DNA of 5,874 bases from a bacterium (GCA_030824095.1 JAVBYK010000129.1:1-5874); one strand, 5' to 3'. Positions 1-5,735 are shown, counted from the stretch's first letter. The notes: generated by a model not told the origin, from the sequence alone. Numbers and translations are program-made.

Positions 1-725
1 ACGTAATGCTCGGGCTTGTCGTAGAACCCCATCGCACCGGGTCCCCGGGGCAATGCAGACAGCACGTCCATGCCCTTGACCACGCGCCCCACCACGGTGA
101 TGTTCAGGTCCAGTTGGCGTGGCCCCTGGCCGTTGATGGCATAGAGGCTGGTGCCATTGCTGCTGTCGGGCTTGGCGCTGCGCGCCGCGCCCACCATGCC
201 ATAGCAGTGTGCGAGCCAAGCCTTGTTCTTGCCAGGATCGGCGGCCACCGGCATGCCATCGACAAAACCACTGACGGGCGCCCATCCGTCCGGGTCGGTG
301 AATCGGGTCAGCGGCAGGCCCTTGTATGCGATGGAGAACTCGGCCGGCAACTGCGCCAACGCCGTGCCCAGAGGTTTGAGCTTGTCTTTCTCCTTCTCCT
401 CGTCCGCCGGATCGGCCCACTGCGTGACGTAGTTGTCCTGCACGCGCACGATGGCCGAACCGGTGTAGTAGCCCTCGCGCGCCAGCGTGCGGATGTTGGC
501 CACATGGCGGGGCGCAAAGCGCGGCGCCAGTTCAATGATGACGGGCTTGCCCTGCACCTCCATGACCAGCGTGTTGTCAGGGTCCAGGCGGCGCCAGTCG
601 CTGGGCGCGGACTGCTTGATGATGTCGGTCTGGCTGATGCGCGGTGGCTGGGCAGCATGGGCGGCAGGCCCATTCAACAGCGCAAGAAGCGACAGCACCA
701 GAGGTGAAAGAACGCGAGGATTCAA
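1..725 (-). CDS. Exported cyclophilin-type peptidyl-prolyl cis-trans isomerase, C-terminus cut by window edge
   Basis: Peptidyl-prolyl isomerases of the cyclophilin fold catalyse proline cis-trans isomerisation during folding; this one should act in the periplasm. I translated 241 codons without a stop. Residues 1-24 form a signal peptide (hydrophobic run VLSPLVLSLLALL, likely cleavage after AHA). Residues 62-106 match the cyclophilin start: PVIIELAPRFAPRHVANIRTL, then GYYTG, then the VRVQDNYVTQWADP block, whose Arg94 aligns with the catalytic arginine of FHR motifs. A charged insert follows (about 107-150). Next come HCYGMVGAAR (173-182), a PDSSNGTSLY block, VVGRVVKGMDVL (211-222) and a LPRGPGAMGFYD tail. 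The start is TTG at 723-725: AAGGAG lies 7 bases upstream (733-738), and no in-frame ATG would keep the signal peptide. The gene is convergent with nothing here; the IS remnant lies upstream. The family call is firm. Activity is uncertain because the motif departs from the usual FHRxIxxFxxQGGD. Confidence 0.87.
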   Translation of the reverse strand, partial: MNPRVLSPLVLSLLALLNGPAAHAAQPPRISQTDIIKQSAPSDWRRLDPDNTLVMEVQGKPVIIELAPRFAPRHVANIRTLAREGYYTGSAIVRVQDNYVTQWADPADEEKEKDKLKPLGTALAQLPAEFSIAYKGLPLTRFTDPDGWAPVSGFVDGMPVAADPGKNKAWLAHCYGMVGAARSAKPDSSNGTSLYAINGQGPRQLDLNITVVGRVVKGMDVLSALPRGPGAMGFYDKPEHY

Positions 726-732
726 AGGCAAA

Positions 733-738
733 CTCCTT
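733..738 (-). promoter_or_regulatory. Ribosome binding site that fixes a TTG start
   Basis: The minus strand reads AAGGAG here, 7 bases before the TTG at 723-725. This near-perfect Shine-Dalgarno match supports the TTG as the real start of the isomerase gene. Confidence 0.75.
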
Positions 739-835
739 CAGGGGCCGGCGACTGCGCGGGCAAGGGCGCCAGCATAGCGCGGCTAGTCTGTTCGTGCTGC
801 GGCGGGCTTTCGGGCGCTGCTGACGGGGGCAACCT

Positions 836-1134
836 CTACCAGACCCGTTGGATTTGTGGAATCAGTTCGCAATCGTGCTGAGCAAGGGCACATCGAAAAG
901 AAAGGTTACGCCTGGGGCGGCATGACGCCGGTAACACGACGGGGCAATCTGCAGGACCTTGCAGATCGGCTCGACCCCATAGGTGTATCGATACTGGTCG
1001 ATGTAAGCCTTCAACTCTTCAAACGGCGGTCGAGCTCCATTGACCCCCAACGATGGGTACTTACCACGGTGCTCTAGAACCATGCGAACAGCACGTTGGC
1101 GCACTTCCAGGGAAAACTTGTTTGACTTCTTCAC
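836..1134 (-). pseudogene. IS3-family transposase OrfA-OrfB chimera with frameshift
   Basis: Starting from GTG at 1132-1134, residues 1-29 (MKKSNKFSLEVRQRAVRMV, then LEHRGKYPSL) match the first helix-turn-helix segment of IS3-family OrfA. From about residue 41 the frame becomes the start of OrfB: LKAYIDQYRYTYGVEPICK, then VLQIAPSCYRRHAA. Most of OrfA, including its leucine-zipper part, is therefore missing through an internal deletion near 1030-1045. After RHAA the open frame runs into unrelated residues and stops at 862-864. Shifting by one base at the run of four G on the plus strand (914-917) restores OrfB-like sequence, RRNLSFRCALAQHDCE and then LIPQIQRVW, ending at a TAG (836-838). Loss of one base in that run explains it. 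The DDE catalytic domain is wholly absent, so this is not functional. Confidence 0.85.
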
Positions 1135-1184
1135 GGCTCCATCTTCTCAAAGGTTGGAGCCTCCTCAATCCCGGGGGCGACACA
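836..1184 (-). mobile_element. IS3-family insertion sequence remnant, internally deleted
   Basis: This is a degraded insertion sequence. The two transposase reading frames of an IS3-family element are both recognisable but only as short N-terminal pieces. The outer end upstream of orfA is probably near 1184: the minus strand there begins TGTGTCGCCCCC, with the 5' TG expected of IS3-family ends, and the AT-rich island starts just beyond. I see no matching inverted repeat on the low-coordinate side. The recognisable orfB similarity stops at about 839, so the distal end appears lost. The GGGGGC at 825-830 is in the wrong orientation to be the partner repeat. The subgroup cannot be assigned by eye. 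The remnant cannot move by itself. Confidence 0.82.
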
Positions 1185-1229
1185 GTGAGGAATTCAAAGC
1201 TCAACACCTTGTAATTCCGCATTTATTCA

Positions 1230-1916
1230 TTAATTGCAAGTAATAGTTTTTTGTTCTTGATTGACTACACAACCAAATAAAGTAACATCCTTAATAAAAT
1301 CATCAGAAAACTTGCCTATTAGCTCTCCGAATTCCTGATCTGACTTCTTATTGATGATATTTTCTAGTGCCTTAGCTTGCTTTTGAGAGTTCACTAGTGA
1401 CGCAGCAAGGTCTTTATTGGAGTCAAATAAAACTACCTGTTGCCATTTAGGGTAGGGTAATGCCATTATGCTCGCTACCGTCTTCATTTGTTTGTCTGTC
1501 AAATCATCTGTAAGAATTACTTCAATTGCGTTGTAGCGCCAAAAGTCGGTAGAAATAAGGTCATATGCGCGATACATAGTTTTATAGAAAGACACCAAAC
1601 ACAGTTGACGTGCAGCAAATTGTGATAATTTAATAGTATCTTCTGCCTTCTCTTTTATTCTCTGTTGTTCAGACTTTGTGCGAGCATTTTCTGCTTTAGC
1701 AATATCAGCTTTAGCCTCACTCACAAGTAAGCTAGCTCTATCAGCTTCGCACGTTTTTTTACTTCCTGGCATCTTCGCACCAAAATAGTCATGCAAGGCA
1801 GCTAACCGAGTTACATCCGGTGTAGCTGCCTTACTCCAGTCGACACCAGCATTGGCGCCACCTACCAATGACAGCAATAAGGCTACCACACCACTCTTAA
1901 ATACTGACTTCATCAT
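1230..1916 (-). CDS. Hypothetical exported protein with four cysteines
   Basis: I do not recognise this 228-residue protein. Residues 1-23 form a Sec signal peptide (MMKSVFKSG, hydrophobic VVALLLSLV, then ANA before the probable cleavage site), so the product is probably periplasmic or secreted. There is no lipobox cysteine and no other obvious membrane segment. Residues about 62-95 are rich in Ala, Lys, Glu and Gln and probably form a long, possibly coiled-coil helix. Four cysteines (56, 106, 216, 227) occur in the mature part, an even number compatible with two disulfides; the last lies one residue from the C-terminus. Two ATGs are adjacent in frame: AAGGGA at 1921-1926 lies 4 bases from the first and 7 from the second (1911-1913), so translation may begin at the second. 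The gene follows the 81-residue gene by 31 bases, probably as an operon. Its AT-rich codons differ from those of its neighbours. Confidence 0.8.
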   Translation of the reverse strand: MMKSVFKSGVVALLLSLVGGANAGVDWSKAATPDVTRLAALHDYFGAKMPGSKKTCEADRASLLVSEAKADIAKAENARTKSEQQRIKEKAEDTIKLSQFAARQLCLVSFYKTMYRAYDLISTDFWRYNAIEVILTDDLTDKQMKTVASIMALPYPKWQQVVLFDSNKDLAASLVNSQKQAKALENIINKKSDQEFGELIGKFSDDFIKDVTLFGCVVNQEQKTITCN

Positions 1917-1947
1917 TCCATCCCTTTAATAACTTTATGATTAAGAC

Positions 1948-2193
1948 TCACACTACCCACACCGGCACTTGTTCGTGATGAGTCCCGTGAACTCTCCGAC
2001 TATGCATCCGAATGTGCTCAATGAGTTGTTCAGATGTGAGTTGTCCTGAACGAGCCTTTTCTGTAGTCGCGCTCGTAAAGATCAACTCGAAAGGCCGAGC
2101 AGAGTGAACGTAGTAGTTGAGTAAGGTAGGAGAAGCCGTTACATCCCCGCCACATGCAGCTCCAACGCTCAGGTGAATTCTGTCTTTTTCCAT
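1948..2193 (-). CDS. Small hypothetical protein, 81 residues
   Basis: I do not recognise this product. It has no signal peptide or membrane helix and is probably cytoplasmic. An N-terminal part with strand-like character (RIHLSVGAA, LLNYYVHSARPFELIFTSAT) is followed by a helix-like stretch (SEQLIEHIRMHSRRV, about 54-68). The end is His-rich (HGTHHE) and closes with VPVWVV. There is a single Cys14. The ATG at 2191-2193 has AAAAAGG at 2201-2207, 7 bases upstream, which supports real translation. The gene reads toward the exported-protein gene 31 bases downstream, and an inverted repeat sits 27 bases upstream of its start. The case rests on the binding site, the gene order and the absence of a better frame. 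With no family match it could still be a chance frame. Confidence 0.6.
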   Translation of the reverse strand: MEKDRIHLSVGAACGGDVTASPTLLNYYVHSARPFELIFTSATTEKARSGQLTSEQLIEHIRMHSRRVHGTHHEQVPVWVV

Positions 2194-2466
2194 CAGGTAG
2201 CCTTTTTCACATCGAACCTGATCACATTACCACTTTTATGTGATTTTCAAGTCGCAAACTGAGTCGGTAGTTGTTCCACATCAACAGGCTGCCTAGCGTC
2301 CCAACAGCCGTCTTATATGCTCATCTGAAATCGTTACGCCAATTAAGTGCATTCACTTCGGAACGCTGGAGCCAGATTTCTGTGCCGAGGAGTAAGTGAC
2401 CTGCACCCCACCAGTCATCTCAGAATAAGAAAAATTTCTGCTATTTCAGGCGCAAAAAAGTATCAC
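2194..2466. other. Intergenic stretch between the island genes and the aldehyde dehydrogenase gene
   Basis: I see no convincing gene in these 273 bases. The plus-strand frame that enters from 2347 is the antisense of the aldehyde dehydrogenase C-terminus. The region contains the inverted repeat at 2221-2244 and presumably the promoter of the two island genes. It also receives any read-through from the lysine operon: I find no GC-rich stem followed by a T-run after the stop codon at 2467, only short A/T tracts. Confidence 0.5.
2221..2244. repeat. Inverted repeat upstream of the island genes, possible operator
   Basis: ATCACAT at 2221-2227 is the exact reverse complement of ATGTGAT at 2238-2244, with a 10-base spacer. 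It lies 27 bases before the ATG of the 81-residue gene, where a promoter or operator is expected. On the minus strand a TTGAAA at 2245-2250 and a TAATGT at 2224-2229 overlap it as a weak promoter candidate, but their 15-base spacing is short. It could be a regulator site or a small hairpin; it is too AT-rich for a standard intrinsic terminator. Confidence 0.4.
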
Positions 2467-3987
2467 CTACCCCAACTCAAACCGCACCCCCTGCGCCAGC
2501 GGCAACTCCCGCGAATAGTTGACCGTATTCGTCGCCCGCCGCATATAGCTCTTCCACGCATCCGACCCCGACTCACGCCCGCCCCCGGTCTGCTTCTCCC
2601 CTCCAAAGGCCCCACCAATCTCCGCGCCCGAGGTGCCAATGTTCACATTCGCAATGCCGCAGTCTGATCCCGCTGCGGACATAAAGAGTTCTGCCTCGCG
2701 CACATCGGTCGTGAAGATGGACGACGACAGGCCCTGGGGCACGGCGTTGTTCATGGCGATGGCCTCCTGCAGATCGGTGTACTGCATCACATACAGGATG
2801 GGCGCAAAGGTCTCGTGGCGCACCACGGCCGTCTGCGCCGGCATCTGCACCAGGGCCGGGCGCACGTAGTAGGCGTCGGGGTAGCGGTCCTGCAGCACGC
2901 GTTCGCCACCCGTCACCACACCGCCCTGCTCGCGGGCTTGTTGTAGCGCGGCCTGCATTCCGTCAAAGGCGGCCTGGTCGATCAGCGGCCCGACTAGGGT
3001 GCCGTCTTCCAGTGGTGAGGCTATGGTGAAGCTGGCAAAGGCGCGGGTCAGGCGCGCCACCAGGTCGGCATGCACATCAGCGTGCACGATGAGCCGGCGC
3101 GCCGTGGTGCAGCGCTGGCCGGCGGTGCCGGCGGCGGCAAAGGCCACGGCGCGCACGGCCATGTCCAGATCGGCCGAGGGGGCGACGATGATGGCGTTGT
3201 TGCCGCCCAGCTCCAGCAGGCTGCGCCCAAAGCGCGCGGCCACGCGCGGTCCCACGGCCTGGCCCATGCGGGTGCTGCCGGTGGCCGACACCAGCGCCAC
3301 CTGCGGGTGCTCCACCAGGGCCTGGCCGACATCGGCGTGGCCAATCAGCAGTTGCGAGAGATCGGCCGTGCGGTCCGCACCAAAGCGCTTGCAGGCTTGG
3401 TCAAAAATGGCCTGCACGGCCAGGGCGCACAGCGGTGTTTTCTCGGACGGCTTCCACACCACCGTGTCGCCGCAGACCAAGGCCAGCGCGGCATTCCAGG
3501 CCCACACCGCCACGGGGAAGTTGAACGCGGTGATGACGCCCACCACGCCCAGTGGGTGCCAGGTTTCCATCATGCGGTGGCCGGGCCGCTCGGACGCAAT
3601 CGTCAGGCCATAGAGCTGGCGCGACAGGCCGACGGCAAAGTCGCAGATGTCGATCATCTCCTGCACCTCGCCCAGGCCTTCGGACAAGACCTTGCCGGCC
3701 TCCAGCGACACCAGCGTGCCCAGCGCCTGCTTGTGGGTGCGCAGGGTCTCGCCCAGCAGGCGCACCAGCTCGCCACGCTGGGGCGCGGGCACGCTGCGCC
3801 AGGCCTGCTGCGCGGCATGGGCACGCGCAATGGCGTTGGGGACATCGGCCAGTGGCGTGGTATGCACCAGCGCCAAAGTGGAGCCATCGATGGGTGAACG
3901 GGTTGGCAGGTTGCCTGCAAGGTAGGCGGCGGCAGGCACGTTGAGTGCAGTGAAAAACGCCTTGACGGAATCAGTGGGGTTTGACAT
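2467..3987 (-). CDS. amaB: ALDH7/antiquitin-type aldehyde dehydrogenase: 2-aminoadipate 6-semialdehyde (piperideine-6-carboxylate) dehydrogenase
   Basis: This NAD(P)-dependent enzyme is predicted to oxidise 2-aminoadipate 6-semialdehyde, the open form of piperideine-6-carboxylate, to 2-aminoadipate in cytoplasmic lysine breakdown. At 506 residues it has the full length of the family. Visible motifs are TAFNFPVAVWAWN with the oxyanion Asn156, WKPSEKT with cofactor-binding Lys179, SATGSTRMG (234-242), LLELGGNN with general base Glu259, GQRCTT with catalytic Cys293, and HETFAPI with Glu392. The C-terminal GTSGAEIGGAFGGEKQTGGG (451-470), followed by RESGSDAWKSYMRR, is characteristic of the ALDH7 group rather than ALDH4 or succinate-semialdehyde dehydrogenases. 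All catalytic residues are present. GGAG lies 5 bases before the ATG. Only 17 bases separate it from the upstream lysine dehydrogenase gene, so the two are co-transcribed and probably consecutive in one pathway. The symbol is given by family; substrate is inferred from family plus neighbour. Confidence 0.94.
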   Translation of the reverse strand: MSNPTDSVKAFFTALNVPAAAYLAGNLPTRSPIDGSTLALVHTTPLADVPNAIARAHAAQQAWRSVPAPQRGELVRLLGETLRTHKQALGTLVSLEAGKVLSEGLGEVQEMIDICDFAVGLSRQLYGLTIASERPGHRMMETWHPLGVVGVITAFNFPVAVWAWNAALALVCGDTVVWKPSEKTPLCALAVQAIFDQACKRFGADRTADLSQLLIGHADVGQALVEHPQVALVSATGSTRMGQAVGPRVAARFGRSLLELGGNNAIIVAPSADLDMAVRAVAFAAAGTAGQRCTTARRLIVHADVHADLVARLTRAFASFTIASPLEDGTLVGPLIDQAAFDGMQAALQQAREQGGVVTGGERVLQDRYPDAYYVRPALVQMPAQTAVVRHETFAPILYVMQYTDLQEAIAMNNAVPQGLSSSIFTTDVREAELFMSAAGSDCGIANVNIGTSGAEIGGAFGGEKQTGGGRESGSDAWKSYMRRATNTVNYSRELPLAQGVRFELG

Positions 3988-4004
3988 GGTGGCTCCGCAA
4001 CAAA

Positions 4005-5099
4005 TTAGCCAATGGACTCGACCTGGCGCGACTGCTGGTAGGCGCTGCCAAAGCGGTTGGCCAAGAATGCGGGCAACTCTATCTGTTCCTGGCGGATGAA
4101 GCCGGACTGGGGCAAATGCCCCTCACGGAACAGGTCCACCGCGGCGCAGATACCGGCGGCGGTGGTGATCTGGATGGCGCTCAAAGGGGCTGCCTCATTG
4201 CGGTCCGCAAAGATCTTGCGGGCGAACACCTCTTGCACCAACTGGCCGTCGCGCTCGCCACTGACAGTGACAAACACCAGCACCACGTCCTGCATGGTCA
4301 GCGGGACGGCGTTGCGCAGGATGTTTTTCAGGTTCTCCTGGTCGAACTGCATGCCCAGCTCCTGCAGCAACATCTTCATGATGTCGCGGTGGCCGGGGTA
4401 GCGCACGGTCTTGTAGTCCAGGTTTTGCACCCGGCCCTGCAGCGTTTCGCACAACGTGCCTAGGCCGCCGGAGGTGTTGAAGGCCTCGTACTCGGTGCCA
4501 TCCAACGAGAAGTGCTCCATGCCTTCCAGCGGCAGCACCTCGATGATCTCGCCATTACGGATGGCCTCGCAGGGGTGGCAGTATTCGTTGATCAGCCCGT
4601 CCACGCTCCAGGTCAGGTTGTATTTGAGCGAGTTGGTGGGGAAGGCCGGCAATGCGCCGACGCGCATCTTGACCTCTTGCAGGTGGGAGAACTTCTTGCT
4701 CAGGTGATGGGCCACGATGCCGATGAAGCCCGGCGCCAGGCCGCACTGCGGCATGAAGGCGGTCTTGGCACCTTCAGCCAGTCGCATGATGGCGCGCGTG
4801 GCGGCCACGTCTTCCGTCAGGTCAAAGTAGTGGCAGCCGGCCTCCAGCGCCTGGGTGGCGGCCATGGTGGCCAGGTGGTAGGGCAAGGCGTTGATGACGG
4901 CGTCATAGCCACGCAGTTCGGCACGCAGGGCCGCGGCATCGGCCGTGTCCATGCCCACCATCTTCAGGGGCAGGTGCGACAGCTTGGCCAGCGCCTCGGC
5001 ACTGCGGTCCACAACCTTGACCTCGTAGTCGCCACTGCGCGACAACAGGGTCGCAATCGTCTGGCCGATATGCCCGGCACCCATCAACACTACACGCAT
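4005..5099 (-). CDS. lysDH: Lysine 6-dehydrogenase (saccharopine dehydrogenase-like family)
   Basis: Predicted to deaminate L-lysine oxidatively at the 6-amino group with NAD, giving 2-aminoadipate 6-semialdehyde and ammonia (EC 1.4.1.18), the substrate of the next gene's enzyme. The 364 residues start with a Rossmann fold: GAGHIG at 7-12 and an acidic Asp31 closing strand 2 (VKVVDRS), which favours NAD over NADP. The saccharopine-dehydrogenase-like middle follows, with PQCGLAPGF (117-125). AFNTSGGLGTL (206-216) and YKTVRYPGH (229-237) are, from memory, closely similar to the characterised Geobacillus lysine dehydrogenase. It lacks the lysine-ketoglutarate reductase half of bifunctional saccharopine enzymes. 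GAGGAG (5107-5112) lies 7 bases before the ATG. It is first in the operon and divergent from the Lrp-type regulator. A true saccharopine dehydrogenase or carboxynorspermidine-type enzyme is the main alternative, but pairing with ALDH7 favours lysine dehydrogenase. Confidence 0.88.
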   Translation of the reverse strand: MRVVLMGAGHIGQTIATLLSRSGDYEVKVVDRSAEALAKLSHLPLKMVGMDTADAAALRAELRGYDAVINALPYHLATMAATQALEAGCHYFDLTEDVAATRAIMRLAEGAKTAFMPQCGLAPGFIGIVAHHLSKKFSHLQEVKMRVGALPAFPTNSLKYNLTWSVDGLINEYCHPCEAIRNGEIIEVLPLEGMEHFSLDGTEYEAFNTSGGLGTLCETLQGRVQNLDYKTVRYPGHRDIMKMLLQELGMQFDQENLKNILRNAVPLTMQDVVLVFVTVSGERDGQLVQEVFARKIFADRNEAAPLSAIQITTAAGICAAVDLFREGHLPQSGFIRQEQIELPAFLANRFGSAYQQSRQVESIG

Positions 5100-5106
5100 G
5101 AACCGT

Positions 5107-5112
5107 CTCCTC
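5107..5112 (-). promoter_or_regulatory. Ribosome binding site of the lysine dehydrogenase gene
   Basis: The minus strand reads GAGGAG, 7 bases before the ATG at 5097-5099. This strong site supports the chosen start of the operon's first gene. Confidence 0.7.
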
Positions 5113-5169
5113 GTTGTAACTGGTATGGATAAAGTCTAGGTGCGGGTTCAAACACAATGCGCAGCCGTT

Positions 5170-5198
5170 TTGACGAAATAGATTGAAAAAATGACAAT
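5170..5198 (+). promoter_or_regulatory. Sigma70-like promoter of the Lrp-type regulator gene
   Basis: TTGACG (5170-5175) matches five of six bases of the -35 consensus. After a 17-base AT-rich spacer, GACAAT (5193-5198) matches four of six of the -10 consensus, including the important second A and last T. Transcription would begin near 5205, about 22 bases before the ATG of the regulator. The -10 lies inside the palindrome at 5191-5205, so a bound regulator would block the promoter. Position and overlap point to autoregulation; this is inference. Confidence 0.55.
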
Positions 5199-5205
5199 TC
5201 GTCAT
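5191..5205. promoter_or_regulatory. Palindromic Lrp/AsnC-type operator candidate
   Basis: ATGAC (5191-5195) and GTCAT (5201-5205) form a 15-base palindrome around an AT-rich centre, the size and shape of Lrp-family sites. TGACGAA at 5171-5177 is also the exact reverse complement of TTCGTCA at 5198-5204, giving a second, nested inverted repeat. Together there are three related half-sites (TGACGAA, TGACAAT and TTCGTCA), suggesting cooperative binding by dimers on neighbouring helical turns. It sits between the divergent regulator gene and lysine operon, where both could be controlled. Confidence 0.55.
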
Positions 5206-5227
5206 CTACAGCATTCATATCGACAAA

Positions 5228-5728
5228 ATGGCCACCACCACGCGCCCCAAGAAGAGCACCTCCACCAAGGCCGCAGCGCCCGCACACAGTGCCGGTCCGC
5301 GCGACCAGCTGGACCGTGACCTGCTGGCCCTGCTGCAGGCCAATGCCCGCGCCTCCACCGCCGACCTGGCGCGCCAGTTGGGCACGGCGCGCACCACGGT
5401 GCTAGCGCGCCTGTCACGCCTGGAGCGTGAGGGCGTGATTGCCGGCTACACCGTGCGCCTGGGCCAGGATGTGCTGGACCACGGCCTGCAAGCCTTTGTC
5501 GGCATCACCGTGCAACCCAAGGCCGGGCGCGACGTGGTGCGCAAGCTGGAGCGCATGCCCGAGGTGCGGCAACTCTGCGCTGTGAGTGGCGAGTTTGATT
5601 ACGTGGTGCTGCTGCGGGCCGAGTCGGCGCTGCGCATGAACACGCTGCTGGACGAGATGGGCAACTTTGATGGCGTGGTGAAGACCACAACCTCGGTCGC
5701 GCTGGAGTGGAAGATCGACCGGACCTGA
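5228..5728 (+). CDS. Lrp/AsnC-family transcriptional regulator, probable regulator of the lysine operon
   Basis: Lrp/AsnC proteins bind DNA as dimers or higher oligomers and respond to amino acids. The 166 residues comprise a basic, Ala/Thr/Lys-rich tail (1-26), a winged helix-turn-helix starting at LDRDLLALLQ (28-37), with STADLARQLGTARTTVLARL (43-62), then SRLEREGVIAGY, and a RAM ligand-binding domain (about 85-163) with the conserved SGEFDYVVLLRA (120-131). The usual family length is about 150-160, so the extra N-terminal tail is modest but unlike the short leaders of most members. No Shine-Dalgarno sequence precedes the ATG at 5228-5230, yet no better in-frame start exists before the DNA-binding domain. 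The divergent arrangement with the lysine genes and the palindromes between them make a lysine-responsive local regulator the best reading. Whether it activates or represses the operon cannot be seen; its own promoter overlaps the operator. Confidence 0.93.
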   Translation: MATTTRPKKSTSTKAAAPAHSAGPRDQLDRDLLALLQANARASTADLARQLGTARTTVLARLSRLEREGVIAGYTVRLGQDVLDHGLQAFVGITVQPKAGRDVVRKLERMPEVRQLCAVSGEFDYVVLLRAESALRMNTLLDEMGNFDGVVKTTTSVALEWKIDRT

Positions 5729-5735
5729 TTACAAT
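5707..5735 (+). promoter_or_regulatory. Possible promoter for the riboswitch-controlled transcript
   Basis: TACAAT (5730-5735) matches five of six bases of the -10 consensus and lies just after the regulator's stop codon. With a 17-base spacer the -35 would be GTGGAA (5707-5712), only three of six, within the end of the regulator gene. A transcript starting near 5742 would contain the whole riboswitch. Read-through from the regulator gene is the alternative. Confidence 0.35.

Larger units (their letters stand above)
1185..2466. other. AT-rich island of probable foreign origin
   Basis: Base composition changes sharply near 1190. The isomerase gene and the lysine genes are strongly GC-rich with G/C at third positions, whereas this block has many A/T-ending codons, most strongly in the gene at 1230-1916. 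One side touches the IS remnant and the other ends at the stop codon of the aldehyde dehydrogenase gene. It carries two unrecognised minus-strand genes. Acquisition by transfer, possibly linked to the insertion sequence, is an inference. I found no tRNA, integrase or flanking direct repeat. Confidence 0.6.

Noticed and set aside
6..707. Long open frame of 233 codons on the plus strand
   Set aside because: It is antisense to the cyclophilin gene, whose minus-strand frame has clear family motifs, a signal peptide and a strong ribosome binding site. The plus-strand product has the Arg/His/Ala-rich look of a GC-rich shadow.
815..835. Second terminal inverted repeat of the insertion sequence (GGGGGC near 825-830)
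   Set aside because: The orientation is opposite to what a partner of the end near 1184 requires, and the similarity is only a G-run.
862..1134. Intact 90-residue small protein gene
   Set aside because: Its first third is IS3-family OrfA and its middle is OrfB, with a tail created by a frameshift; it is a transposase fossil.
2400..2466. Intrinsic terminator after the aldehyde dehydrogenase gene
   Set aside because: There are A/T tracts and a short A/T palindrome, but no GC-rich stem followed by a T-run on the minus strand.
3070..3897. Open frame of 275 codons on the plus strand
   Set aside because: Antisense to the aldehyde dehydrogenase gene; low-complexity Gly/Ala/His/Arg composition and no family motif.
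4512..5132. Open frame of 206 codons on the plus strand
   Set aside because: Antisense to the lysine dehydrogenase gene, crossing its ribosome binding site; no recognisable domain.
5100..5169. Minus-strand sigma70 promoter for the lysine operon
   Set aside because: Candidate -35/-10 pairs such as TTGAAC with TATCCA have spacing that is too short or poor matches; none stands out enough to call.
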